Below, in pieces: positions 1 to 15,026 of a stretch of DNA of 64,000 nt. Below the pieces are notes generated by a model. That model saw only the letters and a program-made list of their open reading frames with translations. It ran no database searches and was not told the origin of the DNA. The stretch's first letter is position 1. Each line of letters begins with the position of its first letter. The stretch comes from Cavenderia fasciculata. Its lineage: Eukaryota > Evosea > Eumycetozoa > Acytosteliales > Cavenderiaceae. The DNA lies in assembly GCF_000203815.1 (NCBI RefSeq), contig NW_004457736.1:62001-126000 (forward strand), read 5' to 3'. Made by a program: the position numbers and the translations under genes.

Positions 1-2582
1 TTCCTCTACGAATGGATCATCTATAGTGATTGGTGTAGATGGTTATGTAATTAGAATGCAAGATTGTTTTTTATCTGAAAATGATATTCAATTGGTATGG
101 ATGACCCAAACAACCAAAAGACAGTAGTATCCTCCTTACCTGTACCTGCTAATCATTTCATTTATTTTTCTTTTAATTTTTATTTAGGGAGGAGGAATAT
201 TCTTTTTAGATCAAACTGGTAATATAACGGTACTTGTAACAAGGTTTACAAGGAATAGATCAACGTATGGGACGATTATAGTATTTGGTGATCCAAAGTC
301 GAGTGACGAGATTAAAGAAAAGATATACTTTTCACACCAACCAACACCGTTATTGGCAAAGACCCTGTTTTCAAATTCAACGTTTATAGGAAACACAGCG
401 TTGGGTGCTGGTGCATTGGTGTTTTACATCAAAAATGTGTTTATCAACTTTACATGTCTCGATTGCTACATGCTAGGAAATCGAGCAAAACAAGGTAATC
501 TTATCAATTCCAACTACTACTCGTATACAGTATCGATGGCATCAAATGTTACAACACCCATCATTTTACAAATCGTTATCCGAGCCAAAGACTATTTCGG
601 ACAACGGTTCCAAGGATCATCAGAGATATCGTATACTGCAGTGTCGGCCAATCCCGATTTCAGGGTGAGTGGTATCACAACAGTGCTTATGAATGTACAA
701 GGTGTCACTGTCATGTACAACATTCAGTTGTCTGGTGTACCCGGTTCCAACTATACACTCTTTTTTGCTTCTTCGCCGAGACCGATCGGAGGCAATGTCA
801 ATCAAACCATTACCTTTAGAAAGTGTGAGAATCCATACGAACCACACAACGTCACTGGCATATTCTACTGTCTCAAGGAGAAAACAGTTAGTGATCTCAA
901 CAAAATTATAGTAACTTTCTTGGTTGTCGTTATCGGACTGCTCACACTCTTTTGTTTTGGTATTGTCATTGTCTATTGGAGTCATCCAATCATTCGATTC
1001 TCAAATCAAATATTTCTCTGTGTCATATTATTTGGTTGTTGTGTTTTACTTGCTAGTCTTATTACATCTTTTATCGTTTCTCCTATTTCGTATGTAAAAC
1101 GTTTAAAGAAAAAATTAATACTCTAAACATATTTATTTATTTATCTATTTATTTAGATGCCGACTACGAAGTATATTATTACCAATGGGATTGGAAATAC
1201 CAGTTGCAGCATTGGTTGTCAAACAATATAGATTATGGAAGATAAGAAAGGTACTCAGCTTTCAATTGAAATCTGCAATGGGAAACAGATACTTTATAAC
1301 CTACACGGCAGCCTATTTGGTCATCCCGACCATTGTTGTGGTTGTAGCATGCACATTTAAACCTCTTACTCCAGCAATCTCATTTGATACAAGGGACTTG
1401 ACCTATTCGCATATTTGTCTTGGTGACAAAGCCTACCTCTACGTCATTGTCTTTTTAATCTATGCATTGATATTCCTATTCATCACTTGTGTATTGGTAT
1501 TCAAAACTAGACCATATCGTTCATCACCTGGATCTTTTAGTGAACCTACTTATTTAGGTATTTTAGTATGTAAACATTTAAATTAATATAATAATATTGT
1601 TATTGATTTTTAATATTTATTAATTATTCAATCATTCATATTTATTTAGACATACAATTATTTAATTATTCTACTTTTATTGTTACCTTTAAGGTTCTCA
1701 TTCCCAACCAAACCAAATGCACAATTTTTGATTGTTGCAGTGGCATCTTTGATTTTTGTGTTGGTGACACTTGGACTATTGTTTGTGCCAAAACTCATTG
1801 TACTGTTTAAACGAAGAGCAGTGGTACATTCACTCACCAAGTTTATCGAAGCACAAAGTGAAGAGTTGGAACGAAACAAAGACATATTGCAATTCTACGA
1901 ACTGTATGGCAACGAAGAGGGAATATTAAACTTTGCAAACCCCAACATCTTCTCACCGGACAGTACCAGTGGTTCTACAATTAGCTACAGATCACACAAG
2001 AGTTTTAGCAGTGAGACTATCAACAAGGTAATGGGTAATGTTCACGATCCCTCTCCTCAAAACATTCGAATCACATCAAAGGTTGTCAAAAATCGTGGAA
2101 TGTATTCCTTTACAACAACCTCTTCAAATAACCATTCATCCTCCGTTTCCAATCTATCGACAATGTCTGATTTCCTAGATGATGATCATATTGTTTTTGA
2201 AACTGATGATGAAACTCAAGCAAGTAGTAGTAGTAGCAGTGATAGTAATAGTCATTCATCATCAACCATTTCAACACCTCCGACTTTATCATCATCCTCT
2301 TCAATTAATTTAATTAATCCAAATTCAATGATTCCAAACCCAACAACAACTACAACCAATAATAATCAAACCACTAAAAAAACAAAGAAATCAAAACAAC
2401 TAAAAAGATTAAAAAAGAAATTAACTCTTAATAATAATAATAATAATAACGATCCAAATAATCATAATAATAATAATAATAACAGTAATAGTAATAGTAA
2501 TAATGGTAAATCAAAATCGGAAAACAATACTCCTTCAGATTCTTCCCCATTTTTCTCAAATTACCATAAAAAGAAGAAATAA
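1..2582 (+). CDS. Grl-like (class C) G-protein-coupled receptor, 3' portion
   Basis: The gene is open at the left edge; exons are 1-94, 188-1089, 1157-1565 and 1650-2582, with GTATGG or GTATGT donors and TTTAG acceptors. The visible ectodomain has repeated N-S-T-F and G-N-T-A type strands, which looks like a beta-helix rather than a Venus-flytrap. Seven hydrophobic helices follow: around 895-975, 985-1080, 1165-1250, 1290-1360, 1430-1500, 1650-1690 and 1710-1815. The tail is cytosolic and Ser/Asn/Thr-rich with a lysine patch. The seven-helix part, with a proline-containing sixth helix and a long low-complexity tail, fits the dictyostelid GABA-B-like (Grl) receptors, which sense extracellular signals through heterotrimeric G proteins. 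The ligand cannot be inferred. The N-terminus and any signal peptide lie outside the window. Confidence 0.8.
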
Positions 2583-2758
2583 ACATATATTTATATTATG
2601 TATTACATTCCACCTTTAAAAATAATATTATCAAAATTCCCTTGCAATCACGAGAAAAAGGCAATGAAAAAGTCAGAGATTAAAAGTTGAATATCTATCT
2701 TATTTATATATATACACCTTTTCATTCATATTCATATATAGAGAGAGATAGATAGAGG

Positions 2759-3447
2759 ATGATCAAAGCTATATTAATCATTAATAATCATGGTAAACCA
2801 AGATTAACTAAATTTTACGAAAACTATGTATGGTTGCAAAGAAGACGAATGAATGAAGAAAGAAACTTTAGATCTAACATCATGATTCAACTACTATTAT
2901 GTGTACACATATTACTTTATATAATATAGAGCATTGATAAACAACAACAAATCATTAGAGACTTATTCTTGTTGGTTTCAAAGAGACCAGAGCGTGCATG
3001 TAACTTTTTAGAGGTAGACGATGTCTTTGCAGACAAAGACACAAAGATCATATACAGACATTATGCAACTCTATACTTTATATTTTGTGTTGATTCAAAT
3101 GAGAGTGAATTATCAATGATCGATCTCATTCAAACTTTTGTTGAAACTTTAGACAAGTGTATGTTTAAAACATTAAGTTTAATCAATCAATCAAAATGGC
3201 TTCATCATTAACTCTCTGTTTTGTACAATTTACATTAGGTTTTGAAAATGTTTGCGAATTAGATTTAATCTTCCATATTGACAGAGTACACTATATATTA
3301 GATGAAATAGTGATGGGTGGATTGGTGTTGGAGACGAATCCAGCCATAGTAGTCTCCAACTATGAGATGGCAAACAAATTAGAAAAGTCTGAAAACCCTT
3401 TGATGGCTGGCTTCCAAGGTGTAATTCAATCAATTAAACCAAAATAA
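2759..3447 (+). CDS. ap3s1: AP-3 adaptor complex subunit sigma
   Basis: Exons 2759-2827, 2930-3158 and 3239-3447 give 168 aa. The N-terminus MIKAILIINNHGKPRLTKFY, the internal IIYRHYATLYFIFC, and the run from ETLDKC to FENVCELDLIF spliced across intron 2 are diagnostic of sigma-3. The spliced frame is phase-consistent. The protein is the small sigma-type subunit of the AP-3 coat, which sorts cargo from endosomes to lysosome-related organelles and contractile-vacuole-linked compartments. It ends soon after the conserved NKLEKSE, so it lacks the longer animal tail. A TATA-rich, GAGA-containing leader lies just upstream. Confidence 0.95.
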
Positions 3448-4051
3448 TCAATGAACCAGGTATTAATAATAATCACAACTAATAATAATAATAATATAAT
3501 AATAATAATAATCATTTTAAAATATAATAATAATAAATTAAAATTTGTATAATCATCAAAAAGAACAAATAACAATAGATTAATATAATTGATCAATGAA
3601 TGATGTTTTCGCATAAAAGAATGAGTGATATGAAACTTTGGTGTTGGTATTAAATAATAATAATTGTGGGGGGGGTTAATTTAGATTCGAAACTACAATT
3701 ATAATATCTATGCGATAGTTTCAGTTCACAATCTGTCATCTGACCTGACCAGTGAATCCTTGCTCGAGCAATTTCGACTTCAGTCGTGACCTCATTTCCC
3801 CAACTTCCACACTCAATTTATTTTTATCATACATTTATTTTTGATTATATATATATATATAATTATAATTATAATAATTATAATTTTACATCAAATCATT
3901 CATTCTATACCTTTAGGATACAAATATTTACAACGTTATCTATTTATAAATATATATATTCAACCATCATCATTACAATTATTGTGACTACGACCACCCG
4001 TAGATCACTTTCAAACAAAGAACAATCAGATTAGAATAAGAGAGTCAGAGA
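3448..4051. other. Intergenic spacer and VPS13 leader
   Basis: This spacer lies between the AP-3 sigma stop and the VPS13 start. It has AAT/TTA-rich stretches, a seven-base G run near 3670 and a (TA)n tract near 3850. The GC-richer block 3715-3790 could hold promoter elements for the downstream gene. I see no gene. Confidence 0.6.
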
Positions 4052-7007
4052 ATGGTATCACATTTAGCAGCTACATTGTTATCAAAGTATCTAGGTGAAT
4101 ATCTAGATGATTTGAACAAAGACAATGTAAAATTAAGTTTTCTATCTGGAGAGGCTGAACTCTATGATGTCAAGATTAAACAAACTGCTCTACAAAGACT
4201 ATTCCCAAGTGTAGTAGTAAAACAAGCTGTAGTTAGAAAGTTATCATTATTTATACCTTGGAATCAAGTATGGAGATATATATACACTCATATATAGTTA
4301 CAGTGATTTATTATATATTAACAACAATTATTATATTTTCGTAGATTAAAACAAAACCAGCAATTATAAAATTAGATGGTATATATGTATTGGCAGAAGC
4401 ATCTAAAGATGTTGATGAACAATACTACAAGGATAAATTCCATCAGGAAAAATTACAAAGAGTGTTGGTACAAGAGTTGATTCGAATCAAACATAGGAGT
4501 CATCAAGGTATCAATGATTGGTGGGATGAAGATTTGGCAGCATCAGCCAATTCATCTTCATCATCTTCGTCATCATCGTCGGTCATGTCATCTTTTGGAG
4601 GTAAAATGTTGGCAACCGTTGTAGATAATTTACAATTATATATAAACTCTGTACATATTAGATTTGAAGGTACAAGTTCAAATGTATGTATAGATAGATA
4701 GATTGATAACTATAGTTATTATTATTATTATTTTTCTTATTAATTAATTAATTTATTTGTTTAATTTAGCCATTCGCAGTTGGTATTACAATGAAGAAAT
4801 TAATAGCTGAATCGACGGATTCAAATTGGAAACCAACATTTTTACAAAACAAGGATAACAACTCGATTGTTCACAAGGTGATTAATTTGTCGGATCTGTC
4901 GGTGTATTGGGACTCGGACAAACAACATTTAAAGTATACGAGTTTGTCGGATCTCGTCACTCAACTGGAATACATGATTACAGAGGCTGGCAGCGAACCC
5001 TCGAGTGCGTCTACTCGGTTGAGCTATGTCTTGCCACCATTTTCATCTAGTTTGCGAGCAGTGTTTAACAAGAGTATCATACCGAGTGACACGGTACCTA
5101 GACTCTCTCTGTCGCTTCGAATGGATGATACTAATTTGTCAGTGTCTGATGCACAGTACCAAGACATTACCAATGTGATGGAGGGATTCACAATGTTTAG
5201 AAAGTCAATCGAGAATCGTATGCATGCCAAAAGACCACACTCGTCATTGTCGGCGAGCAAGGCCAGTACCGCAACGGGTGCAGGTGTCACAAAGCAGAAT
5301 GCAAGACAGTGGTGGAAGTATGCAATCGATTGTGTGGTTGGCAAAATACACCAAGACAAGTACCAACATACCTGGTCGTACTTGTTTGACTTTCTACGCG
5401 ACAAAAAGGAATATATCAAATTGTACAAAAAGTTAAAGAGCAAGACTATCCAACCCGCCGAGAAAGAGAAGTTAGATGCATTAGAGTGGAAATTACCTTT
5501 TGAAAATATCATTCTCTTTAGAAACCTATGCTACAGAATGTTAGAGACAGAAGATAAAAAGAAAAAATTAAAAGCAAAAGAAAAAGAAAAGGAAAAAGAA
5601 AAATCAAAAGAGAAACCAAAGGTTGATTCACCTACGACTACCAATCAACCATCAACGACAACAACGGCGACAGCAACAACAGTTTCAGCTCAACAACCAC
5701 AACAATCTCAACAACAAGCTGGATGGTTTTCAACTTGGTGGAAAGCAAAACCAATCGATCAACCAAATAGTAGTAGTCCATCTACTTCTTCTCCAACAAC
5801 CTCTACAACATTACCTTCATTTACAACATCCAATTCATCAAACAGTAATAATAATAATAATAATGAAATACAATTGACAAAACAAGAATGGGCAGAGATT
5901 TATGATACTATTGGATTTCAAGAAGAAGATAAAACATCAGCTGCTGGTAAATCATCATTACAACAATCAAGTGAGGGTACAAACAATGTAGTAAAGACAG
6001 TTATTCAAGTTAGTTTTTCAAAAGTATCACTCACTTTGAAAAAGAATTCTGGTGTGTTGGCAATTTTACAACTTTTAAATCTACAATTTGACCTCAAAGC
6101 AAAGGAATCTTCTTATCAATTCGATTGTCTTTTGGAAAAGTTAGATCTTATTGATCACAGTACTCCCAATACATACTTTCCAAAATTAATAACACCATGT
6201 TTGAAAGATTCTTCATCATCCTCTTCTACATCACCTACAACTACCACCACCGCTGTCACTGCTGTCACTTCTACTACCAACTCGACAAATGATAATATAT
6301 TATTTAAAGCAACATTTAAAAGTCATAGAGTAGGTGAACCATGTGACTATAGTTTGAATATTCAATCCAAACCATTGACCATTGTATACTATCCACTATT
6401 TGTAAGCACTATATCCAACTTTTTCATCTCCAACAGTAACTCTATTGACATTTACGAGGACATTGAAAGAATGGCATCAACCACCATCAACAGCATTAAA
6501 TCACAAACCAAAGATCGTCTGTTGATGGCAATATCAAACCAGACCAGACTTTCACTTTCAATGGAATTAGAGGCACCCATCATAGTCATTCCAGATGATA
6601 TTCACAACAATGATCGTTCCAATATGATTATATTGGATCTTGGTCATCTTTCAATTAATCATACTCCAACTAAAATTAATAATAATAATAATAATAATAA
6701 CTCTGAACAACAACCATCAGAAAAATGGGAGGAATTTTATGATGAATATTTATTTAAATTGACAAATATTCGATTATTATTGTCAAGACAGGATAGAGAT
6801 TGGAAGGATCAGAGTCAAGTACAAAAATACCGAATGAATATTGCGTCACCATTTGATGCCAACCTTTCACTCAACATTAGCAAAGTTCGAAATCATCTAT
6901 TGACATCACTCAAACTTTTCATCAACATCAAGTTACTTGAATTATGTTTGTCTTCATTACAATATGTCGATATGATACATGTCATTCAATCAATTACATC
7001 TTCACAA

Positions 7008-7042
<35 letters not shown>

Positions 7043-10000
7043 GATTGCAACACATCAATCATCTAAAAATGAATTATTGGAAATGGATTTGACCAATATT
7101 CTAGAGGACAAGTACAAATCGATCATTGAGAATCTTACTTACCTCGAATCGATATTTCAAGTTGAAAATTTCAATATTCATCTTAGAATGAGTGGCAAAC
7201 AACAAGTTGGTGGTGATTCTTCTTCCACGATAGAGGAGAATTTGGCATTGATCTATCTAAGAAGATGTCGTGGTGTTCTCACTCAGCGACATTATGATTC
7301 GTCTATGGTCATCTCTGTCAAGGCACTCTGGATTGAAGATTGTCTCAAGAAACCAGCTGGCAACGGAAATTATTTGGCATTGACCACCAATCATTTGACT
7401 CTACAGTCTATCCAGTCAATGCCCGACGAGAAACTAGTCAATCTTAATGGCATGTCGGTTAAAATCATCCAAACATCGTCTAGTTCTCCCAACTATCGAT
7501 TCGTCGACCAAGAGTATGAAATATCATTACCTCAACTCAATTTGATTCTCAACAAAAATACAGTGGCTGGTGTTATCGAATTTTCAAATAGTGTATCACA
7601 ATTAACATCTGAAAAGATTCGTTTATCAAAGACCAACGAATCAAATTCGACACCTACGCCTACCACTCCTCCAACTTTTAATAATACCAATAATTTAAAC
7701 AAGAGTACTAGTAATAATAACATTTCAACCAATTCACCAACACTAAAACAACAACAACAACAACAACAAAAACAACCATTGATCAAACTTAGATTGTCAT
7801 TCAAGATTGGATTGGTTAGAGTATTATTGACAAATGAAACAAATAGTCCGTTGATCAAACTGGCATTGACAGAATTGGTTGCTACAACCGACATGTATCT
7901 TGATACAACTCAGGTATATGGTCGTGTTGGTAGTATCAAGATTTATGATATGACATTGGAGGGTAGAAATTATAGAACCATCTTTACCACCAAAGAAAGA
8001 AGAATTGTAAATGATCAAAATAGTAATAATAATAATAATAATAGTGGTGGTGAATCATTTTCACCAAATATCGTAGATGACATGATGGGAATTGATACAA
8101 ATATGGATGTCAATAACTCAACTCTATCATTGCTGTCATTGTCATCTACTTCTTCAATGGTTGCTGAAGACGAACAACATGCGTTGATTCACTTCCAATT
8201 GGAACAATCTGGAGATGGAGGTGTACAAAGATTAAAGTGTCGACTTTCAAGTATCAGATTTGTATTCCTTAAAAGATTCATCGAACAAGTTAGAATATTC
8301 CTTTCATCGGTCAATGTAATGAGAGAGTATTTGAAACAATCAATTTACTCTGCTGCGTCTGTCATTTCACAAAACCGGTCGACCTTTTTATACGAGATTC
8401 AAGTTGACAATCCATATATTATCGTACCGTTGTCTAGTCTTTCACATCAAGTGTTTATTGCTGATTTGGGTCGAATTGTCATCTCCAATACGATAAAGGA
8501 GGATCCTGAAGATCCAAACGTCATCATTGAAAGTATTCAAGTGGATGGTACCAATTTAAAGTTATTGTCTGGACTTGATATAAAGTCATCGGGACTCAAC
8601 GTTAGATCACCACCACCATCTACCTTGTCACCTCTGTCTGCATCACGTAAATTTGGTAAAATGGCCAAAGATATTAATATATCTTGTACCTTTGTCACAC
8701 CATTTTATCAGACTCAACCAGAGTCTGTCACCGATGGCGCCATTCATTTACCTCCTTACCAACGCTCATTTGTAATGAATCCAATTGAATTACTCATCAG
8801 CGAGTACGAGACAAAATGTTTGATTGAATTACTCGACGGCAATCTGTCAGAGTATTCATCGTCCATCCAAGACGATCTTGCTGGTGATACAACTGTCATG
8901 GGTAGTAAATTAAACAATGAAGACAACAACAACAACAAGGAAAACTCACCAACACAAGTTTCATCTATAGATGGTGGGTCATCTTCCGAAGAAAAGGAGG
9001 TTAGATTGGTTCAAAGTGGAACGACCAATGTTTTACTCGACAAATTCTCTATTATCTTTATGAAACGTGATGGTTCGATTGAGCAAGATAGATTGGTTCA
9101 ATTCATAGCTACCAATGCATCGATGCATATCAACACGCAAGAGATGGAGACTAACCTGTCAATAGAGGTTGACACTATCTTTTTAAATGATTACAATAGA
9201 CAGACACATCCACACTTTAAATCATTGTTTTCTCCATTGACTGGTGGGTCTGGTGACATTAAAATGGCTCGTCAACAGCAGCTGATCATTAGAGGTACGA
9301 TCAGACCACCACCCATCCAACAATCAGTGTTTCAAATGGAGTTGAATAGCATGTCTATGGTATTTGTTCCCCATTCATGGCTAGAGGTTCAAAGTTGTAT
9401 TGGACGTTTGGTAACATTTGGTATGGATGCATGGTTGCGTTACAGCACAAAGATTCTCGGAGCTGCGCCGGTAGGTGTCGATGAGGTCATTCAATCTGGC
9501 TCGTCGTTCTTTAGTGCACATATTCAAGACGCGAGAATAGCACTGCCAACCAACACTAGACTCGATGGTGACGGTGACGGAGAGTATGCTCTTGTTATCC
9601 GTGCGACAGTTGATGTTCAAAACACAACCAAGGGAGCTGTTGGTGTAGAATCTGTCTCTTTGATCGAGGCTGACAATGTCCAAGTCTACCGACACAAACT
9701 CAACAACCATCAAAAAGATATAGCACGTAAAATAGTCGAACCTTTCAAAGCAGTATACCAAATAACACAGACACCCAAGAGTCACGAGGTCAATCTTTCG
9801 GTCGACCAGATCACTATCAACTTTAGTTATTTGGATTTCAAGCAGATTATGCTTATCTCTAGTACCACCATAACATCATTCCCCACTGAAGGATCGGAAA
9901 TCATTCCAATCAAAGAAGATGATGACCAACAAGAATACGAGCAGTTATCATCGTTACAACAACAATCCAATCAACCCATTCAAAAATACTTCCAAGTCAA

Positions 10001-13000
10001 GTTGGGCAAGGGTAATTTCATCCTTCACGATGACCATTTAATCAAAGAAACCATCCCTTTGCTATCGATTACTGTAGACCGTTGCAAGAGCGATATCTTT
10101 TCATGGACACTCAAACAACAGGTTGCATTTTCATTAGAGAGTAATATCAACTCAAACTATTTCAATGGAAACAATGGTGTGTGGGAGCCTCTTGTAGAAG
10201 CATGGGGTTTCACCATCACTGCAAACAACTCGGCCGAAGAAGGATGGATATCTGATTTTTCGTCAAAGATTCCTCTTCAAATTAATATCACCAAGGGATT
10301 TGTAGACACTTCGTTATCAACCTATCAAATCTTGACAGCTGATTTCTATAAATCAACTGACAAAAATGACGGTGGTGATGAAAAACCACAATCGTCAGAT
10401 GATTTAGTCTCTTCGCCTTCATCTTCTTCTCCATCAGTTGCTTCACCAAAAATATCGTCGATTTCAGAAAAGATTACAAAGGATGATGACGATGAAGATA
10501 ATCAATATTATCCCTACTTTGTTCGAAATGATACAGGTCAATTGATTTGGTATTGGTTGGATAATAATCAATTAATTGAGGTGCCAATAGGTGCAGAGGT
10601 ACCTTTGGTGCCAGACGACTTGAAACAACTTAGTGAAGGTGGTAATCATCTACGTGGACTTGGATCAAAGGGTATGGAGGTTGAAAGAAAGATATCGTTC
10701 CAGCTGTATGGTAACTTTAAACCAATCAAAAATGTACCGATGGATACTATTGGAACATACACTCTTCATCCAATGCCAGAGTATAGAAATGTCAAGTTGC
10801 TCTATGATATTTCGTATCGTAAGGGTAGCAAGGTATTGTCTCTTCACTCCAACATTGTCATTGCCAATAATACCAATCAGCCAATGGTGGTTCATGTAGG
10901 TGTCGGTGCCAACAAGGAGATTGAACCGACCGAAATCCATATAGATGCCAACTCTCGTGTTCCATTGCCTATCCTCTACTCGATGGGTCGTCTAAGAATC
11001 AAACCAAACAACATGGGGTACTCACTCTCAAACGAACAGATTGATTGTATCACCGTCCTTCAAATGATCAAGCAACAAAACCAACAAAATCAAACACCTC
11101 CCAATTCCTCCCCTACCTTTGGATCTAAACAACCAACACCACCATCTTCCATTTCAAATAATAATAATAATGAATCAAATATTATATCTTCAAGAATGAA
11201 TTGTAAACATACTGCAAAGGTAAAAAAATGAAAAGAACAATCATAATTATTATTATTTTACTAACTCACTTTCAATTTATTATTTAGTTACCATATTCAA
11301 TATTTGCATCGATTGAAAAGAAATTAAAAGAAAATAGAATAGAGATTTCAATTCAAACACCAATAATAATAGAAAATGTGTTGGCATGTGATCTGTCGTT
11401 TAGATTATATCATGCACAAAACAAAAAGATTATTGGGTCACCATTTTTAACGGGTACGATCAAGATGGGTGAACGTTTGGAAGTGGCGACATATGATTCA
11501 ACATTGGAGATATACATGGAGATGCAGATATATGATTTCCCATGGTCACAACCATTCCTCATTGAAGGTGGTAGCCATAATCCAACTGAAAAGATCAAGA
11601 TTATGGACAAGAACAAACAACCTCTTCTCATTAGTTTTGATAACCGTGTCAACCCAAGTGGTAATAGATACATTAATATATATTGCGAGTTTTGGATGAT
11701 TAATCAAACTGGTCTGCCACTCTACTACCGTCATCATATCGGTGCACAAACAATAGAGCCGGCTGGTCAGGACCAAGAGACTGTCATCCCCCCACACCTC
11801 TTTGCCAAAGATTCCTTGGATTGGTACCAAAAGAATGATGAGTGGGCTCACCCAACACCACCCTTTATGTTTGCCTACAGTGACAGTAATTTGGTGGGTG
11901 GAAGATTTGCACTCAAGATTTCAAACTCTGAATGGTCGTCGCCATTCTCTCTCAACTCGTCCTCTTCGAGTGCCAGCTCCAACATTACAATCAAAGAGGA
12001 AAAGACATCGGAAGAAAAGAAACTTGAAATCATGCTCAAACCAATCCCAGAAAAACGGTACTATCAACTGGCCGTCTCTTGTTTGCCATCGAATAGCAAG
12101 TTTTGGAGAACTCGTGTTGTCACATTCTGCCCTGAGCATATTATCGTCAACACTACAGCCGAACCAATATACTATCAACAGTTTGAATGTTATGGTAATA
12201 CTCAAACCATTCTCCCCAATCAATCGCTACCATTTTATTTCCCATCTTCAAAGCGAGAAAAGTTAATTCGTATCGGTTCAATAGTTCAAGATCCACAACC
12301 TCTACTCCAGCTTCAACCTCAATCACAATCAACCACTAGTAACAACCAACAACAACAAAATATTAGATGGAGTGGATACTTTAATCCAGATGAATTGGGT
12401 AATATTATAGTTAGATTAAGAAGAGATGCTGATACTCAGGTAGACAAGAACAGAAAGGATTCAGAGATTTCAAAATCACCAAACTTTCATCAACAACAAC
12501 CACAACGACCAAAACATTTTATGTCGGTGACGATTGGTGTCAAGGCGACAAAAACCATCACCACTAAAATGATCATGCTAGGAGAACATAATCCAGATCT
12601 TCCTCCATACCGTATCGACAATCATTCAAGAGTACCCATTTGGATTAGACAAAAGAAAACAGAGAATTGGGAACAAGTTAAAGCTCACAGTTCCATCCCA
12701 TATACTTGGGATCATTTCATCCTTCCTAAAAAACTGTGTATTGAATTCCCAGGTGGAGAAAAGAATTACTACCGTTTAAATGATTTAGAGGAAAATTCAA
12801 CTGTTCACATTAAAGAAAAGGATTTGGCTCTAATACAACTACAGCAACAACAATTGGATAATCAAATTTCAAATTCCTCTTCAAACTCTTCATCTAATTT
12901 GAATTTATCCAATACTTCATCTACTTCGTCGAATACTGGTACTACTCCCTTTTCATCGATCTTGTCACAACCCAAAATTGACTTGGAAATTACTATTACT

Positions 13001-14989
13001 GCATGTGGACCAACTAGAGTATTAAATCTCAGAGAAAAACCAAGACAAAAGACAGGTGGATCACCTACCATGTCAAGAGACAAGACAAATGATTTGGCGC
13101 TATCAGATGACAACAACTTGTTGACTGAAGAGAAACTTTCAAGTCAATACAACCAAAAAACAAAAGAATATGAAAAATTTGAAACAAGAGTTAAATTGGT
13201 TCATATTGGTCTTTCAATTGTCAATCAAGTTCCAGAAGAAATTATATATGCATCATTTGATAGATTATCAGTAGATTTTAAACAAACCAAAACAGATCAA
13301 TATTTGGAAATTAGTTTAGATGATCTTCAAATTGATGATCAAAGATATCAATCAAATTTCCCAGTATTCCTTAGTCAATCAAAAAGACTTGATATTCATA
13401 ATTTAAACAATCAGAATAATAATAATCAGAATAATAATCAAAATAATAATAATCAGAATAATAATAATTCTTCTTCAACAGTCGCAGTTAAACCATTTTT
13501 CCAATTTAGTTCAACAAGATCACTTAAATATCCAAACATTCTATTTTTTAGATACTTTTCATTTTTGGTACAAGAATTTGATTTAAATATTGATGAATCG
13601 TCAGTATTAAATGCTTTGTCATTTATCAATATTAATCTCAATAGTCTCAATCAACATTTCAAACTTCATCCAACCATTACACAAGAAGAAATCCTTCAAT
13701 CGGCAACAGACAATAGTAAATTGGAGAATATGGTTTATTTTGAAATGTTACACATCAATCCTCTCAAGGTCAATCTTTCATTTACTAGTAGTAAATTGCC
13801 AAAGGAGATTAGTGCCGTGTTGGGTGCTCGTTCACTATCGGAATTGTTACTTGGAATCAAATCATCTTCACCATTTTTAAATATCGAACATGCTCCAATC
13901 AAATTTAATGGTTTTATTTGGGAACATCCGTTCCTATCGATCAAGCAAGTGACAGATGAAATTACATTGCATTTCTCGTACCAAATGATGGGACAGATTC
14001 ACAAGATCTTTGGTTCATTTGATGCGATTGGCAATCCAATTAGATTGGCCGAATCACTTGGTAGTGGATTCAAAGACTTTTTCCATGAACCTGCCATGGG
14101 CATTGTAAAGAGTCCTCAAGATTTTGCATTGGGTGTCAGCAAGGGAACATCGAGTCTTGTCAATAATAGTGTCTTTGGTATCATGGACAGTGCATCCAAG
14201 ATTACAGGAACCATTGGTAAAGGGTTGGTACACCTCTCACTCGACGACCAATATATTCGAGAGAGACAGGAAAGCAACAAGGTCAAACCAACCGGTCTCA
14301 AACAAGGTTTGGAGTTTGGTATTCGCGATCTTGGAGAAGGTCTACTTCGTGGTATCACGGGTATTATCGACGAGCCCATTAAAGGCGCCACTCAGGAAAA
14401 GAGTATTGAAGGATTCCTCAAAGGTGTTGGTAAAGGTGTGATTGGTGTGGCTGTCAAGCCTACAGTAGGTCTGTTTGAATTCGCCTCTAGAACAAGCGAA
14501 GGTGTCAAAAACAGTACTACCATTGCCAAATCACTCATGAACAATAATCGTCGACGTCGTCTACCCCGTTACTTTTCCAAGGATGGTACACTCCAACTGT
14601 ACAACAATTTCAAGGCACAAGGAGCATACCTTCTCTATTCGAAATTTGGTGCTCCACCTCTCCACAGTTGGTATCAATTCCATGTACTCCTCAGTCGAGA
14701 CCATGTTCTCTTGGCATCGACCAATCAAATCGTCCTCCTTGCCAAATCATCATCTGCCAGTGGTCAAGCACCATCAGACTATGAGATTGGATGGACCATT
14801 AAAATCAACGACATTCAACAATTCTTTAAACAACAAGGCACCAATGTCATTGCCATTGTCTACCAAGGCAGTTCAAAACTACCTCCTACAACTGTAACCA
14901 TCCCAACACCCAATGAAGAAGTTAAAATGTCAATCCTTAGAAAAATTTCTGAATTGGTAAATCTATCAAAAAGATTTGGTACAATTTAA
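4052..14989 (+). CDS. vps13: VPS13-family bridge-like lipid transfer protein
   Basis: Exons 4052-4267, 4345-4683, 4770-11219 and 11288-14989 give 3568 aa, within the normal VPS13 size. The N-terminal chorein domain reads VSHLAATLLSKYLGEYLDDL, followed by IPWNQ and KPAIIKLDGIY. The middle is a long beta-rich groove region interrupted by dictyostelid poly-Ser, poly-Asn and poly-Gln inserts, including a CAA run near 7010-7041. An SHR-BD/adaptor-type region starts near 10500 and contains WMINQTGLPLYYRHH (about 11690-11740). The C-terminal ATG-C-like part has the conserved run from KDFFHEPAMGIVKSPQDFA to DSASKITGTIGKGL (about 14070-14230), then a PH-like end. Family role: bulk lipid transfer between organelles at contact sites. 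Dictyostelids have several VPS13 paralogues, TipC among them; which one this is remains unresolved. Confidence 0.95.
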
Positions 14990-15026
14990 AATAAATTTAA
15001 ATTAAATTGTAATCTATCAATCAAAT

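Noticed and set aside
3786-4034. Tyr/Ile/Asn-rich frame before VPS13
   Set aside because: It is AT-rich leader with a non-ATG start and ends just before the true start.
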